Assembly (NCBI GenBank): GCA_018899995.1
Contig: JAHIHE010000116.1
Location: 1 to 8,892 of the forward strand
Source: Patescibacteria group bacterium
GTDB taxonomy: Bacteria; Patescibacteriota; Minisyncoccia; JAHIHE01
Direction of reading: 5' to 3'
DNA: 8,892 bases
The notes beneath the pieces were generated by a model. It was not told where the DNA came from, did no database searches, and worked only from the letters and a program-made list of their open reading frames with translations. The translations under genes and the position numbers were made by a program. Each line of letters opens with the position of its first letter. Position 1 is the first letter of the stretch. Shown piece by piece: positions 1 to 6,304 of the stretch.

Positions 1-25
1 AATAAAAAATTTTAAGATTACACTT

Positions 26-439
26 ATGAATGAAAGACCAAAAGTCGGAGTTGGAGTAATTGTTATTAGAAACGGAAAAATCCTCCTGGGTAAAAGAAAG
101 AACGCGCATGGCGAAGGAGCATGGTGCTACCCTGGCGGCCATTTGGAATATGGCGAATCATGGGAAGAATGTTCTCGACGTGAAGTTATGGAAGAAGCCG
201 GCATTGAAATTGGAAACATTCGATTTGGCATAGCTACCAATGATATTTTTGAAGACGAGCAAAAGCATTACATCACAATTTGCATGATAGTGGATTTTAC
301 CTCCGGCGTGATTAAAGTAATGGAACCTGATAAATGTGAGAAGTGGGGCTGGTTTGAATGGGATAAATTACCCCAACCCCTTTTCTTGACAATAATCAAC
401 CAAATAAAAGTAGGGTTTAATCCATTGAATCCGTCTTAA
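26..439 (+). CDS. Nudix hydrolase, NUDT15/MTH2-like nucleotide diphosphatase
   Basis: A 137-residue single-domain Nudix protein. The Nudix box is complete: G38, E44, then R52-E53-V54-x-E56-E57-A58-G59-I60, which fits GX5EX7REUXEEXGU and supplies the Mg2+-binding glutamates. Outside the box it resembles eukaryotic NUDT15 and its bacterial relatives: GVGVIVI near the start, LLGKRK at 20-25, PGGHLEYGESWEEC at 36-49, a HYITI strand, EPDKCEKWGWFEWDKLP at about 100-116, and a GFNP tail. That family hydrolyses nucleoside triphosphates (dGTP, oxidised or modified purine nucleotides) to monophosphate plus pyrophosphate, so a cytosolic nucleotide-pool cleaning role is likely; the actual substrate cannot be read from sequence. 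The ATG at 26 gives the standard family N-terminus. Only 25 bases precede it and no Shine-Dalgarno sequence is visible. Length is normal for the family. Confidence 0.9.
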   Translation: MNERPKVGVGVIVIRNGKILLGKRKNAHGEGAWCYPGGHLEYGESWEECSRREVMEEAGIEIGNIRFGIATNDIFEDEQKHYITICMIVDFTSGVIKVMEPDKCEKWGWFEWDKLPQPLFLTIINQIKVGFNPLNPS

Positions 440-550
440 AAAATTTTTATATTAAATATAAATAAAATATGAATTTAATCAGCAAGAAAATCTCATGTGT
501 TTTTAGTCGCTTTCAGACTTCATATAATAATCGCTTTTTCCCAAATTTGA

Positions 551-661
551 CCCCGTTAGAAATCCAGCCAGTTCCTGCAAATTACGCGAAGTTATCAAGC
601 AAAGCGGCTTCGCCTCACAACCATTCTTAATAGTAAGCACTGCTTTAGACTTCTAACGGGG
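551..661. repeat. 111-bp non-coding element with 11-bp inverted-repeat ends
   Basis: CCCCGTTAGAA at 551-561 is exactly inverted as TTCTAACGGGG at 651-661, so the 111 bp between and including them can be viewed as one small element. Inside it lies a second inverted repeat, GCGAAG (586-591) with CTTCGC (608-613). No ORF is present. The same CCCCGTTAGAAA half-site recurs at 6182-6210 and 8155-8183, so this is a repeat family in this genome and not a one-off hairpin. Whether this copy is a small mobile unit or two separate half-palindromes cannot be decided here. The rest of 440-715 is AT-rich and holds nothing else I can name except the promoter at 662-690. Confidence 0.6.
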
Positions 662-690
662 TTGACATATCCTTGTCAGCGCGGTATTAT
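662..690 (+). promoter_or_regulatory. Sigma70-type promoter of hicBA
   Basis: TTGACA at 662-667, a 17-nt spacer, and TATTAT at 685-690. The predicted start near 697 leaves a leader of about 19 nt before the hicB ATG at 716. The -35 box directly abuts the GGGG end of the inverted-repeat element, so that element forms the upstream edge of this promoter. No clear Shine-Dalgarno lies before hicB. Confidence 0.7.
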
Positions 691-715
691 TTAATCATAG
701 AAACTAAATAAAATT

Positions 716-934
716 ATGCGTAAAATTGATTTAAAAAATGTGGTTTGGAAAGAAGGCAAATACTATGTTTCGTGGAATTTAAACACGGGAATTTCCAGTT
801 TTGGCGATACTAAAAAAGAAGCCGTTGCGTCTCTTTTGGAAGCACTGGAATTATATTTTGAAGATATGCCTCTTTCAAAAGCAACTAAGGTTGAACGATT
901 AGATATTGTTCCGCTTGTTTTTAAACATGCCTAA
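716..934 (+). CDS. hicB: HicB-family antitoxin
   Basis: A 72-residue protein with the features of a short HicB antitoxin: a beta-strand pair around EGKYYVSWNLNTGISSFGDT (12-31) followed by TKKEAVASLLEALELYFED (32-50), the usual helix of the partial RNase-H-like HicB fold. It lacks a C-terminal ribbon-helix-helix or helix-turn-helix extension, so it is a minimal antitoxin whose own DNA binding is doubtful. HicB neutralises HicA by direct binding. Its stop overlaps the hicA ATG by 8 nt, which points to translational coupling and joint transcription from the promoter at 662-690. The antitoxin gene comes first, opposite to the classical E. coli hicAB order but common in other lineages. Confidence 0.82.
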   Translation: MRKIDLKNVVWKEGKYYVSWNLNTGISSFGDTKKEAVASLLEALELYFEDMPLSKATKVERLDIVPLVFKHA

Positions 935-1211
935 ACCGATAAAACTAAAAACTGTCATAAAAATCCTTAAAGAAAAGGGTTTCTTTTTTGTTTCACAGAA
1001 AGGTTCTCATGGAAAATTCAGGAAACCCGGCAATCAGACCCGCACTGTTGTTGTAAAAATGGCCAAAAAGGAAATACCATACGGAACATTTCAGTCAATT
1101 TTGCTGCATTATGGATTAGATGAATGCGATTTTATGACTGTGAAAACTATTATAACAGTCCCGAGCATTCGGGACTGTTATAATTTAGATAAAAAGTGCT
1201 ATCAAAAATAG
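927..1211 (+). CDS. hicA: HicA-family toxin (mRNA interferase) with palindrome-derived tail
   Basis: The ATG at 927 overlaps the hicB stop by 8 nt and gives a 94-residue HicA. An upstream in-frame TTG at 906 would add seven residues that do not look like HicA. Residues 4-20 match the KLKTVIKILKEKGF helix-strand start, and QKGSHGKFRKPG at 24-35 contains the conserved catalytic histidine (H28) of the dsRBD-like fold. KKEIPYGTFQSILLHYGL follows at 47-64. HicA toxins cleave mRNA when free of HicB. The normal domain appears to end near residue 73. Residues 75-86 are encoded by a 16-bp-stem palindrome (1149-1184), so the last ~20 residues look like a tail acquired by repeat insertion. Whether the extended toxin is active is not visible from the sequence. 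Confidence 0.85.
   Translation: MPKPIKLKTVIKILKEKGFFFVSQKGSHGKFRKPGNQTRTVVVKMAKKEIPYGTFQSILLHYGLDECDFMTVKTIITVPSIRDCYNLDKKCYQK
1149..1184. repeat. Perfect palindrome in the 3' end of hicA
   Basis: ATTATAACAGTCCCGA (1149-1164) pairs perfectly with 1169-1184 over 16 bp around a GCAT loop. It lies in the hicA reading frame and encodes residues 75-86 without a stop. No T-run follows, so it is not a typical intrinsic terminator, though the RNA hairpin could still slow exonucleases or attenuate transcription. Its shape resembles the other interspersed palindromes of this window, but its sequence is a different family. Confidence 0.8.
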
Positions 1212-1246
1212 CCAAGTCAAAAAATATAAAAGGAGATGCCAGCGAC

Positions 1247-1276
1247 TTGACAAGATTTGAAAATAAGGTGTAAGAT
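1247..1276 (+). promoter_or_regulatory. Promoter of the ncRNA-reverse transcriptase cassette
   Basis: TTGACA (1247-1252), 18-nt spacer, TAAGAT (1271-1276, 4 of 6 to TATAAT). Transcription would start near 1283, the first base of the GTGGGAC half of the long-range stem, so the RNA would begin with its closing helix. An inverted repeat CAAGTC (1213-1218)/GACTTG (1244-1249) overlaps the -35 box and could be an operator or a chance pairing. Confidence 0.6.
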
Positions 1277-1282
1277 TAAATC

Positions 1283-1460
1283 GTGGGACCAGACCTAAGC
1301 TTGATAACTCACGAGCCGGTGCCATTGGCCTATATGGTTGGTCTTATCCAACGGACGGCGCCTAATGGCCAAAAGCGCTGTGGCGGCGGGCAGTACCTGC
1401 CCGCTGGTAGAAAAACTACTGCACTCTTTGCAAGGAACTAGAAGCTTGCGCTTGTCCCAC
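1283..1460 (+). ncRNA. Candidate retron-like msr-msd RNA (structured leader of the RT)
   Basis: About 178 nt with no credible ORF, immediately upstream of the reverse transcriptase. GTGGGAC (1283-1289) pairs with GTCCCAC (1454-1460), and AAGCTT (1297-1302) can pair with AAGCTT (1442-1447), giving a long closing helix with a 6x5 internal loop. Enclosed hairpins: GCCATT (1321-1326) with AATGGC (1364-1369), capped by GTTGG (1337-1341)/CCAAC (1348-1352); GCGGGCAG (1386-1393)/CTGCCCGC (1397-1404) with a 3-nt loop; and GTAG (1407-1410)/CTAC (1416-1419) around AAAAA. A closing a1/a2 stem near both ends, internal hairpins, and a position just before an RT with retron-type motifs are the arrangement of retron msr-msd RNAs. 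The branch guanosine and the template region cannot be assigned with confidence. The 1386-1404 hairpin also resembles the genome's GC-rich interspersed palindromes. The alternative is a structured regulatory leader. Confidence 0.6.
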
Positions 1461-1501
1461 ACAATGTTCATTACAACACAATAATAAAAGGAAGTGAAAA
1501 A

Positions 1502-2644
1502 GTGACAGAAATTAATAGGATAGTTCTAAAACAGACAGCTCTATATGATTTCAAAAATGTAAATGCCACAATCCTGGGGGAAAATATTTTTTCTTATCGC
1601 AAGGTAAAAATTCCGAAAAAAAGAGGGTATCGCACTATTTTCATTCCGGATCCGGAACTCATGCGGATTCAAAGAATAATTTTGCGTTTCCTGAAAAAAG
1701 TACGGGGTTCGTGGCATTCCAATTTTTATGGTCTGCATCGCGGTTCCTATGTTGATCACGCGAATAATCATAAAGACCAAAGGTGGATTCTCCAGTTTGA
1801 CATAAAAGACGCCTTTCAGTCGGTAAACACTGAACTGCTTAGGCAGATTCTTTTAAAAGAATTTACCCGAAAGATAGATTACTACCAATCAGTGGTAAAT
1901 CGCTATCATAGAGACCTGGAGAGTTTGGAAGAGCTGAAAAAAGAATTCTCTGAAGATGATGATTGGCCAGAGTTGGAAAAGAATGAGAAGGAAGATGTGA
2001 AACATTCCAGAAAAGATATGATTTTTTCTCCATTCTATCCCTTGTTTGGAGAAGAAAAAATAATAATTGAAGATTCGGCCCGGAAACTGACTGACTTGAT
2101 AATTAGTTTAACCATCTTTGAAAATATACTGCCGCAGGGAACGCCAACGGCGCCGTTTCTGTTTTACACCTATCTTGCGGAAAGCGATGCTATTCTTGGA
2201 ATGATGCGAGGCATTCCAGAATTTTGGCGTGAACAATGGCAGATAAAATGGGGTATAAGCTGTTATGTGGACGGATTTGTTCTGTCCTGCAACAGACTAC
2301 TTCCGATTGAGGTAAGAGAAAAAATCCTAAAAGCCATTGAAGAATCGGGACTGAAAGTCAATGAAGATAAAACCCGGTATCAGGATTGCCGCCATGGCGC
2401 GGTTATGATTACCGGCCTTGTTGTGGACGGAACTGGAAAAGTCCGGCTGCCTAAAAAGGTGGTCAGGAAATGGCGAGGAATAATCCATCGGGCGGCTCGT
2501 GAAACAGATATGGAAAAGAAAAAAGAATTGGCGAAAAGAATTGAAGGATTTGTCGCTTCCTTAAAACCAATCTATGGGGCGGCGATTCCCCGTCAAATCA
2601 TAACGCCTCTGAATAAATTAAATAGCCCTCTTAAAGAATACTAA
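1502..2644 (+). CDS. Retron-like reverse transcriptase with YVDG motif C
   Basis: 380 residues, starting at GTG 1502 behind AAAAGGAAG (1486-1494), a well-placed ribosome site. Visible RT motifs in order: YRKVKIPKKRGYRTIFIPDPEL (32-53) as the finger region; HANNH at 86-90, matching the A and H of the retron NAxxH motif; motif A DIKDAF at 100-105 with catalytic D100; motif B LPQGTPTAP at 210-218; motif C YVDG at 255-258; motif D GLKVNEDK at 283-290; motif E-like ITGLVV at 303-308, similar to the retron VTG motif, followed by KVRLPKK. A charged insertion of about 75 residues separates motifs A and B. Motif C has Gly in place of the second Asp of YxDD, so catalysis may be altered or lost. No group II maturase, HNH endonuclease, fused effector or DGR template repeat is visible. 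With the upstream RNA it forms a self-contained unit ended by its own terminator. The retron affiliation is by motif resemblance, not phylogeny. Confidence 0.85.
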   Translation: MTEINRIVLKQTALYDFKNVNATILGENIFSYRKVKIPKKRGYRTIFIPDPELMRIQRIILRFLKKVRGSWHSNFYGLHRGSYVDHANNHKDQRWILQFDIKDAFQSVNTELLRQILLKEFTRKIDYYQSVVNRYHRDLESLEELKKEFSEDDDWPELEKNEKEDVKHSRKDMIFSPFYPLFGEEKIIIEDSARKLTDLIISLTIFENILPQGTPTAPFLFYTYLAESDAILGMMRGIPEFWREQWQIKWGISCYVDGFVLSCNRLLPIEVREKILKAIEESGLKVNEDKTRYQDCRHGAVMITGLVVDGTGKVRLPKKVVRKWRGIIHRAARETDMEKKKELAKRIEGFVASLKPIYGAAIPRQIITPLNKLNSPLKEY

Positions 2645-2657
2645 GGGGGATTTTTTT
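2626..2657 (+). terminator. Intrinsic terminator of the RT gene, overlapping its stop
   Basis: CCCTCTTA (2626-2633) pairs with TAAGGGGG (2642-2649) over 8 bp with one G-U, around an 8-nt loop, followed by A and seven T (2651-2657). The TAA stop of the RT is part of the 3' arm, so transcription ends directly at the gene end and no cotranscribed downstream effector is expected. Confidence 0.85.
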
Positions 2658-2946
2658 ATTGCCCGCGAAATATTGCGACCGAATGAACAAACTAAACCGT
2701 AGTATGATAATACATATTACCATACTGTCGCATACTTTTCTTAAGACTTTTCCGCGCCTCTGTCTATTTCCGCAATATTCTCGGCGGACGCGCTGAACCC
2801 CCAACCAACTTTACCCTTACGCCTAAATATATTTTTTCATACCCTAACCGATACTTATAATAATAGGTGTAATGATGGTTTGCAATTATCTTTATAATTT
2901 TATTGTTTCTTGTCAAATAAAAATAGATTTAATATAGAAATCGCTG
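2658..2946. other. AT-rich intergenic region between RT and murJ ends
   Basis: No gene of convincing length lies here. It contains an 11-bp hairpin with one mismatch, AGTATGATAAT (2701-2711)/ATTACCATACT (2716-2726), and a spaced inverted repeat AATATTGCG (2669-2677)/CGCAATATT (2771-2779). On the - strand TTGACA (2916-2911) is followed at 17 nt only by AAAGAT, or at 14 nt by TATAAA, so a leftward promoter is possible but weak. No intrinsic terminator is visible after murJ, although the two transcription units converge here. Confidence 0.5.
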
Positions 2947-4548
2947 TCATAAAGTTGGTGTGGGGGTAAACAACCTTCGTTTTATGCCGTCGGTAAAAAT
3001 AAAAAGTTCTTTTATTTTCATCAGCCGGCTGAAAAACAAAAATACCGCCAATATTGCCAGCGAACCCAAAGAAAGGCGGACTAGCGCCAGAGAGCCGCTC
3101 ATCTTGGCAAGGTCAAGCGGAAACAATCCCATCAAAAACCAGACAATCACGCCGCTTATAAGAGTGGCGCCCAAAACTTTGCCGAAAGATACCAGAATCT
3201 CTTTTTCGTCAAACGAATCCGCTTTCTTCCGCAAATAAAAGACGAGTATAATAAAACTTACAATCTGATTGAGTGAAAACGCGATTGCCAGTCCGGCTAC
3301 TCCCAAAGAACGGCTGAACCAGACAGCCGCAATGGCGTTTATTACCATTCCGAACAAACTGGCGTAAAACGGCGTTTTAGTGTCTCCGGCGGCCCAAAAA
3401 GCGCGCACAACCAAAGAAATCAACGCCTGCGCGGTAAGCCCTATCGCCAGGAATTCCAGAGTTCTTTCAGTAAGGATAACCGCGGGATAATCAAATTTGC
3501 CCGTTCCAAAAATAAGCCGGACGATTTCGGCCTTAAAAATAATCAAATACGCCGTGGCGGGAACAATCAAAAAAACAATCTCGCGAAAAGTCCGGGAAAA
3601 AGCGGCGGCAAATTTTTCTTTTTGGCCGCTGGCGAAATAAGCGGAAATCGTCGGAAAAGCTGCCACGCCGAAAGAAACTCCTATCATGCCAAAAAAAATG
3701 CTCTGGATATTTGCCGCGAAATTAAAAATCGTCAAACTGCCGGTTGCCAAAGTGGACGCCACTGAAGTAATAACAAAAAGATTAATCTGCCCGACCCCCA
3801 AACTTAAAGTCCGCGGCACCATTATCCTGAAAATTTTTCTAATCACCGGATTTTGATAATCAAAATAGAACCTGTATCCATAACCCAGCGAGACAACCGC
3901 AGGCAATTGGACAAAAAAGTGCAAAGCCGAGCCCAAAATTACTCCAAGCACCAGGCCGTAAACCCCCAGAGCGAAAATTTTCGCGAATACTACCGCTCCG
4001 ATAATTATTCCCGCGTTGTAGAAAATCGGCGCGGCGGCGTAAACGACGAATCTTTTGGTGGATTGCAATACGCCGGACATTATTGAGCTTACTGACAAAA
4101 AAACCGGGCTTAAAAACATTATTTGGGTAAGAATAACCGTGGTTTGAAATTTTTCTCCGCTCCAGCCCGGAACAACGAATTTGAGCAGATACGGAGTCGT
4201 TAACACTAAAACCGCGCTAATTACCGCGATTGCCGCCAGAAAAATGTTCAAAATATTGTTGGTTATTTCCCATGCGCGTTTTTTGTCGCCTTTATAAAAA
4301 TAATCGGAAAGTATGGGCACAAAACTGGCGGACAGCGCTCCGACGATTAAAAGATTAAAAATAGTGTCGGGAATCCTAAAAGCCGCATAATAAATATCCA
4401 GCGTATCACCTGCTCCAAAATAACCGGCCAAAATCCGGTCGCGTATAAGCCCCAGTATTTTGCTCGCCAACGAAAAAGCGGCGATGACAAATGCCGCTGA
4501 AGCGACTCCGCTGAATTCATTAAAAATTATTTTTTTGAGTGAAAACAT
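2947..4548 (-). CDS. murJ: Lipid II flippase MurJ (MviN)
   Basis: A 533-residue polytopic membrane protein of the MVF/MOP superfamily. The N-terminal signature is clear: LASKILGLIRDRILAGYFGAGDTLDIYYAAFRIPD, then NLLIVGALSASFVPILSDY, the conserved TM1-TM2 region that lines the lipid II cavity. The rest is hydrophobic throughout and is compatible with 14 membrane helices and with normal family length. MurJ moves undecaprenyl-linked peptidoglycan precursor to the outer face of the cytoplasmic membrane. I chose the ATG at 4548, which lies 10 nt after the stop of the DUF4012 gene; an in-frame TTG at 4587 would add 13 polar residues and overlap that gene. Last gene of the glycosyltransferase-DUF4012-murJ operon. 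It ends with TGA, in keeping with the standard code. Confidence 0.93.
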   Translation of the reverse strand: MFSLKKIIFNEFSGVASAAFVIAAFSLASKILGLIRDRILAGYFGAGDTLDIYYAAFRIPDTIFNLLIVGALSASFVPILSDYFYKGDKKRAWEITNNILNIFLAAIAVISAVLVLTTPYLLKFVVPGWSGEKFQTTVILTQIMFLSPVFLSVSSIMSGVLQSTKRFVVYAAAPIFYNAGIIIGAVVFAKIFALGVYGLVLGVILGSALHFFVQLPAVVSLGYGYRFYFDYQNPVIRKIFRIMVPRTLSLGVGQINLFVITSVASTLATGSLTIFNFAANIQSIFFGMIGVSFGVAAFPTISAYFASGQKEKFAAAFSRTFREIVFLIVPATAYLIIFKAEIVRLIFGTGKFDYPAVILTERTLEFLAIGLTAQALISLVVRAFWAAGDTKTPFYASLFGMVINAIAAVWFSRSLGVAGLAIAFSLNQIVSFIILVFYLRKKADSFDEKEILVSFGKVLGATLISGVIVWFLMGLFPLDLAKMSGSLALVRLSLGSLAILAVFLFFSRLMKIKELFIFTDGIKRRLFTPTPTL

Positions 4549-4558
4549 ACTTTCATCG

Positions 4559-6304
4559 CTATTGCTTTGAAAAAACAATCCCAGCAAACTTATCGGACTT
4601 AACTTCTAAAACCTCTTTAATCTTTCCGCCGGCTGAAAAAAAATCTGTCGCCCCAACTGGCTGATTAGCCGCTTTCCATGTTGCGGGAAACGCAATTTCG
4701 TGATTTAATTTTTCCAATTTGCTTCCCGACTGCTTCTGAAACAACAGCGAATAAGAATCGTTTTGCGAGGAAAAATTATTAAAATCAATTTTAAACGGCA
4801 AAAGATAGCGGAAAGAAACAACTGTTTTTTCTCCAGGACTGGTGTAAACCCAAGAACCGAAAACGGTTTTTCCGGACTCGGTAAAAATTTCTACGCCGCT
4901 CGCCGAGACAATATCCGTGTTCTTTTGTGAATCGGACAGAATGTCGTCTTTTATGTATTGCGAATAATCAGCCGCCGGGTTTTTAAAAAACGGCGGTTCT
5001 TTTGTTGCGCCGCTGGCGCTTAACAATTTGGCGCCCTGCGGAACATAAATTCGCAGATAGTCGCTGTTGACTTTATTGTACCATTCGTCAGGGCCTTGGC
5101 CGCCCAAGTTTTTCCGTAAAATCGTAAGCGTGTTTACTACCGAACCATCTGCGTTAATTTCGGAAACCAAACTCGCGCTTTCCGCCATCACCGCATCGCT
5201 TTTAAAGCCGTTTATATTGCTGTGGACAATCGCCAGATAATCTTTATCCGCCTGCTTAACCTGTCCGGACCATCCGCGGCTTGAAATAAATTCTTGCGCC
5301 GCCGCGCCGTTAAAAAATATCTGAATATCTTTTTGCGCCAAAGACAAAGACAGGCCTTTGATAACGCTGATTTTTCCTCCCATCGGCAGATTCTCCGCAT
5401 TGCTCCTGATTTCCTTTAAAAAATCGGCTAAAATCATTTTCGGCTGGTTTATAGTTCTGTCATAGTTTGCCTCTGTTTGCCTTTGAATTTCTTCAATAAA
5501 ATTTTTTTCATCCAGCTCCAGAATATACTTTTCCAACCTTACCGGACCTGTTACCGACAATATTTTTCTTACCGCTTCCGGATTAATCGCTATAACCCCG
5601 TCAACGGTCTCGCCTCCGGCTTTTTCATAAAACCAGCTTATCTTCCTGGCGGAATCGGGAAAATTAAAAAACCAGTTGGCGTCGTGCAAACTCCATGAAG
5701 CGCTGATTTTTTTAATCGGCTCCGGCGGCTCAACATTAACCCGCAACTGGCCGTCCAGTCCGTAAACATCGCTCATTCTGATGTTTTTGATTTTTCCTTT
5801 TGCCACATCCATAATTCCCACGCTGCCGATAAATCCGCCCGTGGCTCTCGCTTCCGAAGGATTTTGAAAAACAAGAAGGTATTTTTTCGGCCAGTCAAAT
5901 CCCAGAATATTTTTAAAGTTTTCAAAATCAGCCGCCAATTCCTTGATCTTTCCGGTTTCTCCGACCGCTGGCAAATATTTAATAATATCCAGCAATTCGT
6001 TTATTTCCGCGAGGCCGGCTTCATCTACGGCCCGCGCGTTTAAAATCTTCCACTTCATATCGCTAATTTGCTTATAAAAATTCAGTCCGAAAGCGGTAAG
6101 CGCGAAAAGCGCGAAAAGAACCGAAAGACCGATGATTTTTTTAAAATGACTGCTCTGAATTTTTCCTTTTACGGGGGTTTGCCCCGTTAGAAATGCTATT
6201 TCTAACGGGGTTTGCGCGTCCGCCCTCTTGGACAAATCCAAAACAAACGGACTTGCATCTCCGCCTCGCTTTTCGCTATGTTTTGTTGTTTTGGTTCCGA
6301 TCAT
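4559..6304 (-). CDS. Membrane-anchored DUF4012 protein
   Basis: 581 residues. A short cytoplasmic N-terminus (1-53) is followed by one membrane helix at about 56-75 and a large outside domain. The DUF4012 signature is visible as FQNPSEARATGGFIGSVGIMDV at about residues 146-167, followed by further family-like segments (DVYGLDGQL, SWSLHDANWFFNFPDSARK, GVIAINPEAV, LSVTGPV). DUF4012 proteins occur in Actinobacteria and candidate phyla, often among polysaccharide genes; their biochemical role is not established. The ATG at 6304 lies 29 nt inside the end of the glycosyltransferase gene, so translation is coupled. Oddity: residues 32-41 in the cytoplasmic segment are encoded by a perfect CCCCGTTAGAAAT-type palindrome (6182-6210), apparently an in-frame repeat insertion tolerated because this tail is disordered. 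Confidence 0.88.
   Translation of the reverse strand: MIGTKTTKHSEKRGGDASPFVLDLSKRADAQTPLEIAFLTGQTPVKGKIQSSHFKKIIGLSVLFALFALTAFGLNFYKQISDMKWKILNARAVDEAGLAEINELLDIIKYLPAVGETGKIKELAADFENFKNILGFDWPKKYLLVFQNPSEARATGGFIGSVGIMDVAKGKIKNIRMSDVYGLDGQLRVNVEPPEPIKKISASWSLHDANWFFNFPDSARKISWFYEKAGGETVDGVIAINPEAVRKILSVTGPVRLEKYILELDEKNFIEEIQRQTEANYDRTINQPKMILADFLKEIRSNAENLPMGGKISVIKGLSLSLAQKDIQIFFNGAAAQEFISSRGWSGQVKQADKDYLAIVHSNINGFKSDAVMAESASLVSEINADGSVVNTLTILRKNLGGQGPDEWYNKVNSDYLRIYVPQGAKLLSASGATKEPPFFKNPAADYSQYIKDDILSDSQKNTDIVSASGVEIFTESGKTVFGSWVYTSPGEKTVVSFRYLLPFKIDFNNFSSQNDSYSLLFQKQSGSKLEKLNHEIAFPATWKAANQPVGATDFFSAGGKIKEVLEVKSDKFAGIVFSKQ
6182..6210. repeat. CCCCGTTAGAAA palindrome inside the DUF4012 gene
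   Basis: CCCCGTTAGAAAT (6182-6194) and ATTTCTAACGGGG (6198-6210) form a perfect 13-bp stem with a 3-nt GCT loop. It is translated as residues 32-41 of the DUF4012 protein. The half-site is the same as the ends of the element at 551-661 and the hairpin at 8155-8183. Confidence 0.9.

Noticed and set aside
1541..1780. - strand ORF within the RT gene
   Set aside because: Antisense shadow of the RT N-terminal region with no independent support.
1502..2644. Group II intron or diversity-generating retroelement
   Set aside because: No maturase or HNH domain and no domain V-like hairpin are visible; no template/variable repeat pair or target gene is present, and motif B is LPQGTPTAP, not the DGR-type motif.
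2960..3238. + strand ORFs inside murJ (2960-3238, 3853-4086) and inside the DUF4012 and glycosyltransferase genes (5477-5698, 6849-7037)
   Set aside because: All are antisense shadows of well-supported genes, with low-complexity or implausible products and no ribosome sites.
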